Source of the DNA: Rhodopseudomonas palustris
Lineage (GTDB): Bacteria > Pseudomonadota > Alphaproteobacteria > Rhizobiales > Xanthobacteraceae
Direction: 5' to 3'
NCBI RefSeq assembly: GCF_034479375.1
Contig: NZ_CP140155.1
Location: 4,812,501-4,876,500, forward strand
Length of the DNA stretch: 64,000 nt
The position numbers were made by a program, and so were the translations under genes. Shown here piece by piece: positions 1 through 8,339 of the stretch; position 1 is the stretch's first letter; every line of letters starts with the position of its first letter. The notes under the pieces are model-generated. The model had not been told where the DNA came from. It worked only from the letters and a program-made list of their open reading frames with translations, and made no database searches.

Positions 1-539
1 GCGTTGACGAAGCCGGCGTCGCGGGCCTCGTCGGCGGAGAGTTTGCGGCCCATCACCAGCATGGCGAAGGCGCGGTGATGGCCCATGGCGCGCGGCGCCA
101 GCAGGCTGGAGGCGCCCTCCGGCACCAGGCCGAGCTGGATGAACGGCGTCGAGAACACCGCCGAGGTCGAGGCCAGCACGTAGTCGCAGTGAAACAGCAG
201 CGTGGTGCCGATGCCGATCGCCAGCCCGTCGACCGCGGCGATCAGCGGCTTGGTATTTCGCGCGAGCGCGTAGAGAAAATCCGTCGCCGCGGTGACGCGC
301 GGCGCGCCGCTCGCATCGGTGCCGGCCTTGAGGAAATCCTCGAGGTCGTTGCCGGCGGTGAACACGCCGGAGCCGCCGGTGATGATCAGGCAGCGGATGT
401 TCGGATCGTTCTGCGCGGTGTCGATCGCCGCGGTCATCGCCCGATACATGTCCTGCGTCAGCGCGTTCTTCTTTTCCGGCCGGCGCATGGTGATCACGCG
501 CACGGCGTCTTCATCGCTGACGATCAGATAGTCCGACAT
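1..539 (-). CDS. Enoyl-CoA hydratase/isomerase family protein (N-terminal part, cut by window edge)
   Basis: The minus strand reads open from an ATG at 539 to the window edge, giving about 179 residues of N-terminal sequence. It begins MSDYLIVSDEDAVRVITM and contains the crotonase-fold stretch PLIAAVDGLAIGIGTTL (CoA and oxyanion-hole region) followed by FIQLGLVPEGASS, where the Glu of PEG sits at the usual catalytic region. Crotonase members hydrate or isomerise enoyl-CoA esters in beta-oxidation-like pathways. The neighbouring acyl-CoA dehydrogenase on the same strand, 56 bases upstream in transcription terms, supports a fatty or organic acid oxidation role. The exact substrate cannot be told, and the C-terminus is missing only because the window ends. 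Confidence 0.88.
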   Translation of the reverse strand, partial: MSDYLIVSDEDAVRVITMRRPEKKNALTQDMYRAMTAAIDTAQNDPNIRCLIITGGSGVFTAGNDLEDFLKAGTDASGAPRVTAATDFLYALARNTKPLIAAVDGLAIGIGTTLLFHCDYVLASTSAVFSTPFIQLGLVPEGASSLLAPRAMGHHRAFAMLVMGRKLSADEARDAGFVN

Positions 540-595
540 GGCATTTCCCCCAAAGGTCCGCAATTGTGGCGCGGTTGTCGTGAATGCGTCGCCGT

Positions 596-2377
596 CTACG
601 CGGTCAGGACCGCATCGGCGGTGGCCAGCACGGCGGCGGCGTCGATCACGCTGCGCTCCAGCGCGCCCGCCTGCACCGCGACGGTCTCGGCGAAGAACCG
701 CGCCAGCGTGATCGCCCGCGCCGGATCGCTCGCGCCGTCGAGATCGCGCGCCGCCAGCGCCTCCGCGGCCAGCGCGCAGCCGCCGAGCGTCGAGCCGAAC
801 AGCCGCAGATACGGCGTGGCGCCCGCGAGCGCGTCGTTCGGCGAGGCTCCGAGCTTCTCCAGCAAGTACTTGCTGGCGCGCTCCAGCGCGCCCAGCGCAT
901 CGCGCAGCCGCGCGCCGGTGGCGCCGAACGCCGGATCGTTCGAGGCTTCGACGTTGTCGACGATGATCGATAGTTCGTCGAGCAGCGCGAACACCGACGC
1001 GCCGCCGTTCGCTCCCAGTTTGCGGGTGACGAGATCGATCGACTGGATGCCGTTGGTGCCCTCGTAGATCGGCGCGATCCGCGCGTCGCGATAGTGCTGC
1101 GCGGCGCCGGTTTCCTCGATGAAGCCCATGCCGCCGTGGATCTGCACGCCTAGCGAGGCGACCTCGGTGCCGATATCGGTGGAGAACGCCTTGGCGATCG
1201 GCGTCAGCAGCGCCGCGCGCGCGGCCGCCGCGGCCTTGACCTTCGGATCGCCGCTGCGTGCCGCGATGTCCAGCGCCACTGCGGTCGAATAGCAGATCGT
1301 CCGCGCCGCCCCGGTCAGCGCGCGCATCATCAGCAACGTGCGCTTGACGTCGGGATGCCGGATGATCGGGTCGGAGCCTTTGCTGTCGCTGCCGATGGCG
1401 CGGCCCTGCTTGCGCTCCTGCGCATAGGCCAAGGCCTGCTGATAGGCGCGGTCCGCAATGCCGACGCCTTCGAGGCCGACGCCGAGGCGGGCCTGGTTCA
1501 TCATCGTGAACATGCACTGCATGCCGCGATTTTCCTCGCCGATCAGATAGCCGATCGCGCCGCCCTGATCGCCCATCTGCATGGTGCAGGTCGGCGAGGC
1601 GTGGATGCCGAGCTTGTGCTCGACGCCGCTCGGGAAGATGTCGTTGCGCGCGCCGAGCGAACCGTCGGCATTGACCAGGAATTTCGGAATCAGGAACAGC
1701 GAGATGCCCTTGGTGCCGGCGGGCGCATCGGGCAATCGCGCGAGCACGAAATGCACGATGTTGTCGGTCATGTCGTGGTCGCCATAGGTGATGAAGATCT
1801 TGCTGCCGAAGATCCTGTAGCTGCCGTCGGCCGCGCGCTCGGCGCGGGTGCGCAGCGCGCCGACGTCGGAGCCGGCCTGCGGCTCGGTGAGCTGCATCGT
1901 GCCGGTCCATTCGCCCGACACCAGCTTGGCGAGATAGATCTGCTTCAGTTCGTCGCTGCCGTGCTCATTGAGCGCGTCGATCGCCGACAGCGTCAGCAGC
2001 GGGCACAGCCCGAACGCCATGTTGGACGACGCCCAGAGTTCGGTGCACACCGCGTTGACCGCCATCGGCAGGCCCTGGCCGCCGAATGCTTCCGGCCCCG
2101 ACACCGCGTTCCAGCCGGCCGCGATCCAGCGCTGATAGGCGTCGGGCCAGCCCGGCGCGGTGGTGACGGCGTTGTGCTCGAGCTTGATGCCGTGCTTGTC
2201 GCCGATCCGGTTCAGCGGCGCCAGGATGTCGCCGGCGAACTTGCCGGCCTCTTCGAGCACCTGCGCGGTGAGCTCGCTGTCGTAGTCGCCGAGATGCCCG
2301 GCCGCCACCGCGGCCCGCAGGCCCGCGCCGTGGTTGAGGGAGAGCAGGATGTCGTCGATCGGAGCGCGATAGGTCAT
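596..2377 (-). CDS. Acyl-CoA dehydrogenase, long C-terminally extended type (DmdC-like)
   Basis: 593 residues from ATG 2377 (MTYRAPIDDIL); a longer reading to 2419 adds an unlikely leader. The middle domain has MQLTEPQAGSDVGALRT, the FAD/substrate loop of acyl-CoA dehydrogenases, and the C-terminal half has GGMGFIEETGAAQHYRDARI followed by PIYEGTNGIQ, with the Glu of YEGTN in the catalytic base position. The extra C-terminal domain of roughly 130 residues is typical of the about 590-residue subgroup that includes 3-methylmercaptopropionyl-CoA dehydrogenase DmdC. It should pass electrons to electron-transfer flavoprotein while making a 2-enoyl-CoA, the substrate of the hydratase just downstream. 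The true acyl substrate is unknown; a DMSP or methylthio-acid role is only a family analogy. Confidence 0.92.
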   Translation of the reverse strand: MTYRAPIDDILLSLNHGAGLRAAVAAGHLGDYDSELTAQVLEEAGKFAGDILAPLNRIGDKHGIKLEHNAVTTAPGWPDAYQRWIAAGWNAVSGPEAFGGQGLPMAVNAVCTELWASSNMAFGLCPLLTLSAIDALNEHGSDELKQIYLAKLVSGEWTGTMQLTEPQAGSDVGALRTRAERAADGSYRIFGSKIFITYGDHDMTDNIVHFVLARLPDAPAGTKGISLFLIPKFLVNADGSLGARNDIFPSGVEHKLGIHASPTCTMQMGDQGGAIGYLIGEENRGMQCMFTMMNQARLGVGLEGVGIADRAYQQALAYAQERKQGRAIGSDSKGSDPIIRHPDVKRTLLMMRALTGAARTICYSTAVALDIAARSGDPKVKAAAAARAALLTPIAKAFSTDIGTEVASLGVQIHGGMGFIEETGAAQHYRDARIAPIYEGTNGIQSIDLVTRKLGANGGASVFALLDELSIIVDNVEASNDPAFGATGARLRDALGALERASKYLLEKLGASPNDALAGATPYLRLFGSTLGGCALAAEALAARDLDGASDPARAITLARFFAETVAVQAGALERSVIDAAAVLATADAVLTA

Positions 2378-2585
2378 GGCATGGTCCCGGCAAAGGAAAG
2401 CTGGCCCGCCTTCTTCCATGAAACGCCGCCGCCCTCAACCTTTCGTCATGCCGCCCGCTCGGGCGCATTTTCGCGGTTCCATGCGGGCCCTCGGCGGTTG
2501 AAAACCGGCCGGCGTCTCTATAGACTGGCGGGGCCGGGCGGCGATTCCGCCGAAGCGGCCGGGATCGCGCGGCCGGCACCGGCGA

Positions 2586-2660
2586 TGGGGCGTAGCCAAG
2601 CGGTAAGGCAGGGGATTTTGATTCCCCCATGCGGAGGTTCGATCCCTCCCGCCCCAGCCA
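2586..2660 (+). tRNA. tRNA-Gln (anticodon TTG)
   Basis: A full cloverleaf can be drawn. The acceptor stem TGGGGCG pairs with CGCCCCA, the D arm is AGCCAAGCGGTAAGGC, the anticodon arm GGGGA-TTTTGAT-TCCCC places TTG at 34-36, and the T arm contains GGTTCGATCCC. CCA is encoded at 2658-2660. It reads CAA (and CAG by wobble) codons. Confidence 0.97.
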
Positions 2661-2908
2661 GCGGTCTCGATTGCGGCGCGGCCACCGGCAATGACGCCGG
2701 CTTCGAGGGCCGCTCGAGCCTGGGAATCAAACGCATGTGTTCGGGGTGTGCCGTCACGGCCGGTTGCTCCGGCAGGTCGTGGTCGCGGCGCTGCGCTTAC
2801 GGCGGCCGTCGAGGCCGGCTCGGGCGGAGAACAGTTTCGCCTTCGGTATGGTCCGGAGAGCAAATTACTCCGCGTCGTCGGGCGTTCGGGCAAGTTTCTT
2901 CTTACTTT

Positions 2909-2931
2909 CCGGCTCGTATTTACCGAGCCGG
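2909..2931. other. Perfect 8-bp hairpin in the 330-base gap before the first YeeE gene
   Basis: CCGGCTCG and CGAGCCGG flank a 7-base loop (tatttac), ending 60 bases before the YeeE start at 2992. There is no T tract, so it is a poor terminator candidate; it may be a leader hairpin or an operator. The rest of 2661-2991 shows no convincing gene. An open reading extension into this area lacks a Shine-Dalgarno, while AGGAG sits 7 bases ahead of ATG 2992. Confidence 0.35.
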
Positions 2932-2991
2932 ATCCTCGTGAATATGTCTGCTCCTGAACTCGCCGATCGCGCGGCGAGGCAGGAGACCGAC

Positions 2992-4047
2992 ATGCAGATG
3001 CCCGATGTGGTGATTGTGCTGGGATTTGCGATCGGCGCCGCGCTCGGCGTGGCCGGGTTGCTCAGCGGCTTCTGCCTGATGAGCGGGCTGCGCGATTACT
3101 GGACCAGGGACGACGGCCGCAAGCTGCGCAGCTACGCGCTGGCGCTGGCGGTTGCGATCGCAGGCACGCAGGCGCTCGGCGGTTTCGGTCTCGTCGAACT
3201 CGACAAGTCGCTGTATCTGCAGCCGTCGTTCTCGGCGCCGCTGATCTTTCTCGGCGGCCTGATGTTCGGCGTCGGCATGGTGCTGGCCAATGGTTGCGCC
3301 TCGCGCGCGCTGATCCTGCTCGGCAAGGGCAATCTGCGCTCGCTGCTGGTGATCGGCATCATCGCGGTCGCGGCGCAGATCACGCTGAAGGGCCTGCTGG
3401 CGCCGGCGCGGCTCGCCGTCCTGCAATGGACGCAAGTCGCGCCCGCCCACGTCTCGGTGCCGGCGCTGCTCGGCACCTTCGGGATCGGCGAGAGCGTCGC
3501 GCGGATCGCGGCGGTGCTGATCGTCGGCGGCGGCCTCGTTGCGTTCGCGTTGTCCGATCGCGCCTTTCGCAGCAGCCCGGGCCAGATCGCCGCCGGCCTG
3601 GTGATCGGCCTGCTGGTGGTCGCGGGCTGGCTCACCACCGGCTGGATCGGCGCCGATGACTTCAACCCGATGCCGGTGACGTCGCTGAGCTTCGTCGCGC
3701 CGCTGGCCGACACGTTGCAATATGCGATGTTCTCGACCGGGCTGTCGCTGTCCTTCGGCGTCGCGCTGGTCGCCGGCGTACTCGCCGGCAGCGTCGCCAC
3801 CGCATTGCTGAGCGGACGCTTCGCGCTGGAAGGCTTCAGCTCGGCGCCGCATATGGTGCGCTCGATCGCCGGCGCGGCGCTGATGGGTTCGGGCGGCGCG
3901 ATGGCCTATGGCTGCTCGATCGGTCAGGGACTGACCGGCCTGTCGACGCTGGCGCTGCCGTCCTTCATCGCCGTCGCCGGCATCGTCGCCGGCGCCGCGC
4001 TCGGCATTCGTCGGCTGGCGCCGGTCACGGCGCTCGCCGCGCGCTGA
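2992..4047 (+). CDS. YeeE/YedE family membrane transporter (sulfur import type), sox-linked copy 1
   Basis: 351 residues when started at ATG 2992, chosen because AGGAG lies 7 bases upstream; ATG 2944 is possible but poorly placed. The protein is almost wholly hydrophobic, with about nine membrane segments, and carries three Cys in family contexts: LSGFCLMSG (Cys28), ANGCASRA (Cys102) and YGCSIGQG (Cys308). In the YeeE/TsuA thiosulfate importer, conserved cysteines line the substrate path, so uptake of thiosulfate or a related sulfur species into the cytoplasm is the best inference. It is the first gene of the sulfur oxidation island and is followed by a secreted DsrE-like protein. Substrate and direction are not proven. 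Confidence 0.85.
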   Translation: MQMPDVVIVLGFAIGAALGVAGLLSGFCLMSGLRDYWTRDDGRKLRSYALALAVAIAGTQALGGFGLVELDKSLYLQPSFSAPLIFLGGLMFGVGMVLANGCASRALILLGKGNLRSLLVIGIIAVAAQITLKGLLAPARLAVLQWTQVAPAHVSVPALLGTFGIGESVARIAAVLIVGGGLVAFALSDRAFRSSPGQIAAGLVIGLLVVAGWLTTGWIGADDFNPMPVTSLSFVAPLADTLQYAMFSTGLSLSFGVALVAGVLAGSVATALLSGRFALEGFSSAPHMVRSIAGAALMGSGGAMAYGCSIGQGLTGLSTLALPSFIAVAGIVAGAALGIRRLAPVTALAAR

Positions 4048-4152
4048 AGCGCAGCGTCGGAGCCGGCGCCGGTATCACGATCGCGTGCTGCGGATGACAG
4101 TCGCGCCGCGCGCCGCTAACCTGCCCTCAACAAACATTTCAGGGAGGCTCCC

Positions 4153-4605
4153 ATGAAGCTGCTGATCGGCGCGGTCGCCGCCGTCGCGATGCTCTCGTTC
4201 GGCGTGGCGCCGGGTGTCGCTGCCGGCGCCAAATCACATCGGGTCGCGATCCAGGTTGATCAGGACGATCCGGCGGTGATGAATCTGGCGCTCAACAACG
4301 CGGCCAACATCATGGACGCGTACAAGGCGAAGGGCGAGGACGTCGAGGTCGAAGTCGTCACTTACGGTCCCGGGCTGCATATGCTGCGCGATGACAGTTC
4401 GCCGGTGAAGGATCGCATCAAGCAGATCGCCGATGCGAGCTTCCCCGCCACGATCAAGTTCACGGCTTGCGGCAACACCAGGTCGGGGATGGAAAAGCGT
4501 GAGGGCCACGCCATCGGCATCATTCCGCAGGCGAGCGTGGTGCCGTCGGGCGCGGTCCGTCTGATGGAGCTGCAGGAAGACGGCTGGAGCTATCTGCGGC
4601 CCTGA
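4153..4605 (+). CDS. Secreted DsrE/DsrF-like protein
   Basis: 150 residues with a clear Sec signal peptide (MKLLIGAVAAVAMLSFGVAP, cleavage expected near residue 24) and GGGAGG upstream. The mature part has the alternating beta-alpha pattern of DsrE-like folds: RVAIQVDQDD, then a helix with LNNAANIMDAY, then VEVEVVTYGPGLHML. The only Cys is Cys106 in KFTACGNT, at a position where DsrE-like proteins often keep their sulfur-carrying Cys. A periplasmic role in binding or passing sulfane sulfur near the YeeE transporter and Sox proteins is an inference from fold and context. Its last 86 bases overlap the 3' end of the opposing YeeE copy 2. Confidence 0.75.
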   Translation: MKLLIGAVAAVAMLSFGVAPGVAAGAKSHRVAIQVDQDDPAVMNLALNNAANIMDAYKAKGEDVEVEVVTYGPGLHMLRDDSSPVKDRIKQIADASFPATIKFTACGNTRSGMEKREGHAIGIIPQASVVPSGAVRLMELQEDGWSYLRP

Positions 4606-5722
4606 GCGACATCGGTGTGCGGCGCCGGAGAGCGTCGCGCAGCCGGCTCCGGCCGCGGCCGAGCAGTTCCGCCGGCGAACCGTCGACCAGCACGGCGATG
4701 CCCATGCGGGCGCCGAGCATCATGCCGATGATCGCGATCGGCCACGACAGCGCCATCATCGACCCGGCCGTGATGCCCTGGCCGATGGTGCAGCCGCCCA
4801 TCAGGATGCCGCCGATTCCCATCAGCGCCGCGCCACCGATGTGACGGCGCATCTCGTGGTCGTCGTCGAACGCCTCCCAGCGCAATTCGTCGGCGCGCCA
4901 GGCCGCGAGAAACGATCCGACGACGACGCCGAACACCGTGCCCACGCCGAAATCGGCGAAATTCGCGGCGTTCAGCAGCCCCGCATAGATCGCCTTGCCG
5001 ATGGTCGAGACGAAGGTCAGGCTCTGCGGGTGGACCGGCCCGGCGAACTCGTCGGCGAGCATCGTCGTCGCCAGCCAGCCCGCGACGGTGAGCAGGCCGA
5101 GCGCGACGCCGGCGCTCAGTAGCCGCGGCGTGCGCCGCAGCCGCTTGTCGCCGAACGCCAGCAGACACAGCGCGCCGCCGCCGAGCGCCGCGATCGCGGC
5201 GCGCAGATCCATGCCGAACAGATGCCTGGTGAGCGAGGCGAGGTCGGTGCTGACGCCGTCCGGCATCGCCACCGACAACCGTTCGAGGCCGGTGATGCGG
5301 AAACCGGAGAACACGCCGCGCAGCGTGGCGTAGGCGGCGCCGCCGAGCACCAGGATCACGACGAAGCTGCGCAGATCGCCGGTGCCCAGCCGGACCAGCG
5401 ATCCGAATCCGCAGGTGCCGACCATCGCCATGCCGATGCCGAACAGCAGGCTGCCGAGCACGATCGAGGCCAGCGGCATCGCGGCCGCGGTGTAGTTGGT
5501 TTGCCCGGGATCGAGCACGCCGCCGATCACCAGCGCCTGGGTGCCGATCAGCGCGATGCCGAGCGCGAGGCCGAAGATCCGCAGCCGCCGCGTGTCGCCG
5601 CCCATCAGCGCGTCCTCGACCGCGCCGAACGAGCACAGCCGTGCCAACCGCACGAAGAAACCCGCACACGTCCCGATCCCGAATCCGGTCAGCGCGAGCA
5701 GCCAGGCGGACGTATCCTGCAT
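4520..5722 (-). CDS. YeeE/YedE family membrane transporter, sox-linked copy 2
   Basis: 400 residues starting MQDTSAWLLALTGFGIG at ATG 5722, with GAGGGA upstream. Multiple hydrophobic segments are present, as are the family motifs RLARLCSFGAVEDAL, GTCGFGSLVRLGTGDLR and MGGCTIGQGIT. The hydrophilic tail of about 55 residues is rich in Arg, Ser and Pro and is the part that overlaps the convergent DsrE-like gene. It lies downstream of soxS and soxR on the same strand and could be co-transcribed with them. The motifs differ from copy 1 (GTCGFG instead of NGCASR), so the two copies may not share a substrate; related proteins in sox loci are called SoxT. Confidence 0.83.
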   Translation of the reverse strand: MQDTSAWLLALTGFGIGTCAGFFVRLARLCSFGAVEDALMGGDTRRLRIFGLALGIALIGTQALVIGGVLDPGQTNYTAAAMPLASIVLGSLLFGIGMAMVGTCGFGSLVRLGTGDLRSFVVILVLGGAAYATLRGVFSGFRITGLERLSVAMPDGVSTDLASLTRHLFGMDLRAAIAALGGGALCLLAFGDKRLRRTPRLLSAGVALGLLTVAGWLATTMLADEFAGPVHPQSLTFVSTIGKAIYAGLLNAANFADFGVGTVFGVVVGSFLAAWRADELRWEAFDDDHEMRRHIGGAALMGIGGILMGGCTIGQGITAGSMMALSWPIAIIGMMLGARMGIAVLVDGSPAELLGRGRSRLRDALRRRTPMSLRAADSSSRLPAAPSDGPRPTAPRSPAE

Positions 5723-5790
5723 GGGGGTCCCTCGAAAGCGCGCACACGCCGCGTCTGTCGCGGGCCGTTGTGCGCTGCGGCGAGGGTGGA

Positions 5791-6177
5791 TTACTTCTGG
5801 TCGCCGCCTCTCGCCGAGGCGCAGAAGATATCATAGATCACCGAGATGATACGACGCACGTCCTCGTTGGCGAGACTATAGTAGATGGTCTTGCCGTCGC
5901 GCCTGGTATCGACCATGCCGTCGTAGCGCAGCCGCGCGAGCTGCTGCGAAACCGCGGACTGCCGCAGCGACAGGATGTTCTCGAGTTCGGTCACCGAGCG
6001 CTCGCGTTCGGCGAGCAGGCACAGCAGCAGCAGCCGGTTTTCGTGCGACACGGCCTTGAGAAAGCTGCTCGCCTTGCGGGCGCGGCGCATCAGCATGTCG
6101 AGCTCGGGCGAGTATTCCGCGCCGTCGCGGAATTCGGTCTCGATGTCCGGGTCGAGGATCGATGTCATGTCGTTCAA
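5791..6177 (-). CDS. soxR: SoxR, ArsR/SmtB-family sulfur-responsive repressor
   Basis: 128 residues from a TTG at 6177, which has AAGG four bases upstream; ATG 6168 is an alternative start. The winged helix is seen in SVTELENILSLRQSAVSQQL (helix-turn-helix) and the wing TRRDGKTIYYSL. Cys53 (LLLLCLLAE) and Cys119 (YDIFCASA) lie 66 residues apart, the same spacing as the Cys41/Cys107 pair of the persulfide sensor SqrR and the pairs of BigR/YgaV. It is therefore expected to let go of DNA when the thiols form a polysulfide bridge, switching on sox genes in the presence of sulfide or thiosulfate-derived persulfide. The sensing chemistry is inferred from the family. Confidence 0.88.
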   Translation of the reverse strand: MNDMTSILDPDIETEFRDGAEYSPELDMLMRRARKASSFLKAVSHENRLLLLCLLAERERSVTELENILSLRQSAVSQQLARLRYDGMVDTRRDGKTIYYSLANEDVRRIISVIYDIFCASARGGDQK

Positions 6178-6204
6178 TTGGCCTTGGGTTGCGCGAATCC
6201 GGCT

Positions 6205-6588
6205 TCAGGTGTGGTTGGGATTGGGCGGCGTGAGCTTCGTGACCATGGTCCCGAGCAGCCCCCAGAACGCGTCGTCGTTGATGTAACCGGTGATGCGACC
6301 GACCTCGCGGCCGTTGTCCATCACCACGAAGGTCGGCGTGAAACGCACCGGCGAAGTTAGCGCAATGCCCGCCGGCTTGTCGCGGTCGATATTGACGCGC
6401 CGCAGCGGCAGCAATTTGGCCTCTTCGGTCTTGTCGTAGATCGGCCCGACGTCGCGGTCCCAGCGCGCGCACCAGACGCATCCGTCGCGCTCGAACATCA
6501 CCAACTCGGCCGCCCGCGCGCCCGCTGGCGCAAGCACCGCCGTCAGGATTGCGCAGAGCAGCATCGATTTCAGAAGCAATCGGGCCAT
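6205..6588 (-). CDS. soxS: SoxS, periplasmic thioredoxin-like reactivator of SoxYZ
   Basis: 127 residues from ATG 6588 (MARLLLKSMLLCAILTAV); an ATG at 6600 would add four residues but overlaps the operator-like site. After the signal peptide comes the redox motif GCVWCARW and the cis-Pro stretch FTPTFVVMDNG of a thioredoxin fold. In Paracoccus, SoxS is a periplasmic thiol-disulfide protein that restores activity of the carrier SoxYZ. It is divergent from soxV and upstream of soxR, matching the classical soxR-soxS/soxVW arrangement, which puts both promoters in the 6589-6640 gap. Confidence 0.87.
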   Translation of the reverse strand: MARLLLKSMLLCAILTAVLAPAGARAAELVMFERDGCVWCARWDRDVGPIYDKTEEAKLLPLRRVNIDRDKPAGIALTSPVRFTPTFVVMDNGREVGRITGYINDDAFWGLLGTMVTKLTPPNPNHT

Positions 6589-6594
6589 GATGTG

Positions 6595-6610
6595 ATACAT
6601 ATAGACGAAT
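6595..6610. promoter_or_regulatory. Candidate SoxR/SqrR-type operator between soxS and soxV
   Basis: ATAC-N8-GAAT matches, with one change, the ATTC-N8-GAAT pattern I recall for the related repressor SqrR. It sits in the short divergent gap just ahead of the preferred soxS start. A second one-mismatch site lies in the soxA/soxY gap. The match is short and could arise by chance. Confidence 0.35.
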
Positions 6611-6640
6611 TCGCATGTTTATTCCAGTGCCGGGGCCGCC

Positions 6641-7384
6641 GTGACGTCCAGTATCTCTCTAATTGGCGCGTTCGGGGCAGGGGTGCTGTCGTTCCTGTCG
6701 CCCTGCGTGCTGCCGCTGGTGCCGCCGTATCTGTGTTTCCTGGCCGGCGTCAGCCTCGACCAGCTCTCCCGTGGTTCCGATCAGCCGGTCAAGGCGGTGA
6801 ACGGGCGGGTGGTGGGGTCGTCGGTGGCCTTCGTGCTGGGGTTTTCGACCGTGTTCGTCGCGCTCGGCGCCTCGGCCTCGGCGCTCGGCAAGGTCGTCAC
6901 CGAGTATTTCGATACGCTGGCGATCATCGCCGGGGTGGTCATCATCATCCTCGGATTGCATTTCCTCGGCGTATTCCGGATCGGCCTGCTGTTTCGCGAG
7001 GCGCGCTTCCATAATGTCCGTCGCGGCGCCGGCTTTCTCGGCGCCTATGTGGTCGGGCTCGCCTTCGCGTTCGGCTGGACGCCATGTGTCGGCCCGGTGC
7101 TGGCGACGATCCTGCTGGTCGCCGGCGTCGAGGGCTCGGCGGTGCGGGGCGCGGCGCTGCTCGGCGCGTACTCGCTCGGGATCGGGCTGCCGTTCCTGCT
7201 GGCGGCGCTGTTCTCCGGCGGCTTCATCCGGCTGATGGCGCGGATGCGCGCCCATATGGCGACGATCGAGAAGGTGATGGGCGCGGCGCTGGTGCTGACC
7301 GGGGTTTTGTTTCTGACCGGCGCGATGCCGAAGATTTCCGGCTGGCTGCTGGAGACGTTTCCGGCGTTCGGGACGATCGGATAG
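6641..7384 (+). CDS. soxV: SoxV, CcdA-type thiol electron transporter in the membrane
   Basis: 247 residues from GTG 6641. There are six predicted membrane segments and the two Cys motifs of the CcdA/DsbD-beta family, FLSPCVLPLVPPY and GWTPCVGPVL. SoxV moves reducing equivalents from cytoplasmic thioredoxin to the periplasmic thioredoxin SoxW and so supports thiosulfate oxidation. SoxW follows at once (24-base gap). An earlier ATG in the gap runs into a stop after nine codons and is not usable. The GTG start has no strong Shine-Dalgarno, so the exact N-terminus is less certain. Confidence 0.9.
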   Translation: MTSSISLIGAFGAGVLSFLSPCVLPLVPPYLCFLAGVSLDQLSRGSDQPVKAVNGRVVGSSVAFVLGFSTVFVALGASASALGKVVTEYFDTLAIIAGVVIIILGLHFLGVFRIGLLFREARFHNVRRGAGFLGAYVVGLAFAFGWTPCVGPVLATILLVAGVEGSAVRGAALLGAYSLGIGLPFLLAALFSGGFIRLMARMRAHMATIEKVMGAALVLTGVLFLTGAMPKISGWLLETFPAFGTIG

Positions 7385-7408
7385 AGCGCGTCAAACGGGG
7401 AGGGAGTG

Positions 7409-7999
7409 ATGATCGACCGAGCAATGTCTCGCCGCCATGCGCTGGCCGCGCTCGGCGGCATCGGCGCCGGCGCGCTGGGCCTGCGCGCGAAGCCGGCGCG
7501 CGCCAAGCCTGTGCTCGGCGACGACGGGCTGTATCAGCTCGACTGGTACTTGCAGAGTTTTCTCGACCTCAAAGACGATCTCGACGGCGCCACCGCGAAG
7601 GGCAAACGCTTCGCCATCCTGTGGGGGCTGAAGGGCTGCCCGTCCTGCAAGAAGCTGCACGAGGTCCACTTCAGCGACCCCGCGATCGAAGGCTACATTC
7701 GCGAGCACTTCGAGATCGTGCACCTCAACCACATCGGCGCCCGCGAAGTCACCGATTTCGACGGCGGCAGGCTCGGCGAGAAGGCGTTCGCGCAGGCCTA
7801 TGGCATCCGCTTCACGCCGACGCTGCAGTTCTTTCCCGAGAGCAGCGAGGGCCTCGGCGCGCGCAAACCGCAGGACCGCGAAGTGGCGCGGCTGCCCGGC
7901 CTGCTGGAGCCGCCGGAGTTTCTGGCGATGTTCCGATACGTCCGCGAGAAGGGCTATCAGTCGATGCCGTTCACCGACTGGCTGAAAAAGCCGGCATAG
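7409..7999 (+). CDS. soxW: SoxW, periplasmic thioredoxin
   Basis: 196 residues from ATG 7409, which has GGGAGG at good spacing (an overlapping GTG at 7406 is less likely). The N-terminus MSRRHALAALGGIGAG is a twin-arginine-type signal. The thioredoxin active site is LKGCPSCKKLHE, with a cis-Pro at FTPTLQFFP. SoxW accepts electrons from SoxV; it lies directly downstream of soxV and is probably co-transcribed. Substrate proteins beyond the Sox system are not known from sequence. Confidence 0.88.
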   Translation: MIDRAMSRRHALAALGGIGAGALGLRAKPARAKPVLGDDGLYQLDWYLQSFLDLKDDLDGATAKGKRFAILWGLKGCPSCKKLHEVHFSDPAIEGYIREHFEIVHLNHIGAREVTDFDGGRLGEKAFAQAYGIRFTPTLQFFPESSEGLGARKPQDREVARLPGLLEPPEFLAMFRYVREKGYQSMPFTDWLKKPA

Positions 8000-8018
8000 C
8001 CGCGCGCCGTCTCCGCGA

Positions 8019-8328
8019 GTCATTCCGGGGCGCGAGCGCAGCTCGCGAACCCGGAATCCGACGCGGGCACGGCTTGGCGACAGCCGCGGACACCAATGTC
8101 GAGATTCCGGGTTCGCCCGCGGCTTCGCCGCGTGCGCCCCGGAATGACGAACGAGAGTTCATTTGCGGCGACGAACGCGATTAGCTTGCTATGCCGTCGT
8201 TCCGGGGCGCGCCACCGGGTCCGGCCTCCGGCCGGCCCGATGACAGGCTCCGCGCGAACCCGGAATCTCTCTTTGCAACAACCTCTGGATTCCGGGTTCG
8301 CGAGCTTTCGCTCGCGCCCCGGAATGAC
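8019..8328. repeat. Cluster of four alternating palindromic repeats (REP-like)
   Basis: Four copies of a unit whose ends are gtcattccggggcgcg and gaacccggaatc lie at about 8019-8059, 8103-8149 (inverted), 8196-8267 and 8287-8328 (inverted). Each unit can fold on itself, and neighbouring units can pair with each other. They fill the 340-base gap between the convergent soxW and HbpS-like genes, where a structured 3' end would protect or end both messages. No gene is seen in this stretch. Confidence 0.85.
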
Positions 8329-8339
8329 TCGTGGTGGCC

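Noticed and set aside
1355..2941. 528-codon open frame on the plus strand over the acyl-CoA dehydrogenase gene
   Set aside because: It is antisense to a protein with clear family motifs, is rich in Arg, Ala and His as expected for a shadow in GC-rich DNA, and runs through tRNA-Gln.
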